A stretch of 6,018 nucleotides of DNA. Origin: JALHTV01 sp049510055 (GTDB taxonomy: Bacteria > Planctomycetota > Phycisphaerae > SM23-33). Numbering within the stretch: the stretch's first letter is position 1; each line of letters starts with the position of its first letter. A program made the translations under genes and the position numbers. Below the pieces are notes generated by a model. The model saw only the letters and a list, made by a program, of their open reading frames with translations. It was not told the origin of the DNA and made no database searches. The stretch is from the NCBI GenBank assembly GCA_049510055.1, contig JBEKZI010000107.1:1-6018 (forward strand). Direction: 5' to 3'. Of this stretch, positions 5,012 to 6,018 are shown piece after piece.

Positions 5012-6018
5012 CAATTCCCCAAAAACCGCCGGGCCAGTCGCCACTGGGGCCGCGACGGAGATTCTCTCCGGGCGGACGCAGCGGCGCGGGCTGCGCCGCC
5101 TGTGGCCGTTCCTGGGCCCGGCCTTCATCGCTTCCGTGGCGTACCTGGACCCGGGCAACTACGCCACCAACCTCACCGCCGGGGCGCACTTCGGCTACAC
5201 GCTGATCTGGGTGGTCGTCGCCAGCAACCTGGTCGCCATGCTCATCCAGGCCCTCTCGGCCAAGCTGGGCATCGCGACGCATCACAATCTGGCCGAGCTG
5301 TGCCGCCAGCACTATCCGCGATGGCTCGTCTGGACGCTGTGGGCCCTGATGGAAATCGTGGCCATGGCGACCGACCTGGCGGAGTTCCTGGGGGCGGCGC
5401 TGGGATTGTATCTGCTGTTCGGCATGCCGCTGTGGGCGGCCGCCCTGGTGACGGGGGCGGCGACATTCGGCATCCTGGTGCTGGAGCGTTTCGGCTTTCG
5501 GCCGCTGGAGGCCGTGATTACCGCGATGGTAGGCGTGATCGCCTTCTGCTACCTCATCGAGTTGGGCCTGGCCAAGCCGGACTGGGCGCAGGCGGCCTGG
5601 TGTACGGTGGCGCCGCGCTTCGCCGGGCGCGACAGCGTGGTGCTGGCGGCGGGGATTCTGGGCGCCACGGTGATGCCGCACGTGATCTTCCTGCACTCGG
5701 CCCTGATGCAAGGGCGGATTGTGGCGCAGGACGACAAGCAGGCCAGGCGCCTGTTCCGCTACGAGGTGCTGGACGTGGTCCTGGCGCTGGGCGTGGCCGG
5801 GGCGATCAACGTGGCCATGCTGATCATGGCCGCCTGCACGTTCCACGACCGCGGGCTGGTGAACGTGGACGCCATCGAAAAGGCCTACCTCACGCTCCAG
5901 CCGCTGCTGGGCAAGGCCGCCGGCGTACTGTTCGCCCTGTCGCTGCTGGCGGCGGGGCTGTCGTCCTCGGTGGTCGGCACGATGTCCGGCCAGGTGGTCA
6001 TGCAGGGCTTCCTCCGCC
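5004..6018 (+). CDS. mntH: NRAMP-family Mn(II)/Fe(II) proton symporter MntH, C-terminus cut by window edge
   Basis: There are 338 codons before the right edge; family members are about 410-450 residues, so roughly the last quarter or less is missing. After a polar N-terminal tail (1-33), helix 1 carries the metal-site motif DPGN (D49-N52). Helix 6 carries GATVMPH (220-226), in which A221 and M224 are the other expected metal ligands; the methionine marks a transition-metal transporter. MATDLAEFLGAA (121-132), AYLTLQPLLG, LAAGLSSSVVGT and GQVVMQGF closely follow E. coli MntH. It imports Mn(II), and often Fe(II), with protons across the inner membrane. Start: ATG 5004 is the only ATG giving the usual short tail. 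The ribosome site is weak (AGG six bases upstream). It is divergent from the TauE/SafE gene. No recognisable MntR or Fur box was found in the 68-base spacer, although other palindromes are there. Confidence 0.95.
   Translation, partial: MTNNSPKTAGPVATGAATEILSGRTQRRGLRRLWPFLGPAFIASVAYLDPGNYATNLTAGAHFGYTLIWVVVASNLVAMLIQALSAKLGIATHHNLAELCRQHYPRWLVWTLWALMEIVAMATDLAEFLGAALGLYLLFGMPLWAAALVTGAATFGILVLERFGFRPLEAVITAMVGVIAFCYLIELGLAKPDWAQAAWCTVAPRFAGRDSVVLAAGILGATVMPHVIFLHSALMQGRIVAQDDKQARRLFRYEVLDVVLALGVAGAINVAMLIMAACTFHDRGLVNVDAIEKAYLTLQPLLGKAAGVLFALSLLAAGLSSSVVGTMSGQVVMQGFLR

Noticed and set aside
4529..5158. Minus-strand open frame of 209 codons overlapping the TauE/SafE gene
   Set aside because: It is an out-of-frame, arginine-rich reading of the same strand as the permease and crosses into mntH.
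4986..5846. Minus-strand open frame of 286 codons opposite mntH
   Set aside because: It is antisense to the well-matched MntH sequence; the translation is rich in His, Arg, Gln and Gly, typical of a shadow frame in GC-rich DNA.

Overview
The window is GC-rich DNA from a bacterium. The best guess is a planctomycete, possibly Phycisphaerae-like. That rests on the style of the secreted lyase at the left end (signal peptide, PL1-type lyase fold, DxDxDG calcium repeats, then a glycine-rich beta-solenoid) and on high-GC codon use. There is no rRNA or marker gene, so the assignment is tentative. No RNA genes, CRISPR arrays, insertion sequences or phage genes were seen.

Layout. Five genes read leftwards on the minus strand and one reads rightwards. 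From the left: (1) 1-1776 minus, a secreted pectate/polysaccharide lyase-like protein whose C-terminus lies beyond the left edge; (2) 1777-2012, a 236-base spacer with an inverted repeat, a 10-bp palindrome and weak promoter candidates; (3) 2013-3023 minus, an AEC-family permease whose start is unclear because the only good ribosome binding site points to a CTG at 3038; (4) 3039-3211, a spacer with short palindromes; (5) 3212-3634 and 3603-3962 minus, two overlapping small genes for three-helix membrane proteins of unknown function with the same predicted topology; (6) 3963-4110, a spacer with a weak promoter candidate; (7) 4111-4935 minus, a TauE/SafE-family permease; (8) 4936-5003, a 68-base divergent spacer; (9) 5004-6018 plus, an MntH-type NRAMP metal transporter that continues past the right edge.

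How the parts fit. Apart from the lyase, everything is an inner-membrane protein: two permeases of uncertain substrate, a proton-coupled Mn/Fe importer and the unknown small pair. The TauE/SafE gene and mntH share a very short divergent control region, so their expression may be linked. The two small genes overlap and are almost certainly translated together, possibly as subunits of one complex. Nothing visible ties the lyase to the transporters in one pathway. No complete novel system is evident. The small membrane-protein pair is the least explained content and the best candidate for something undescribed.
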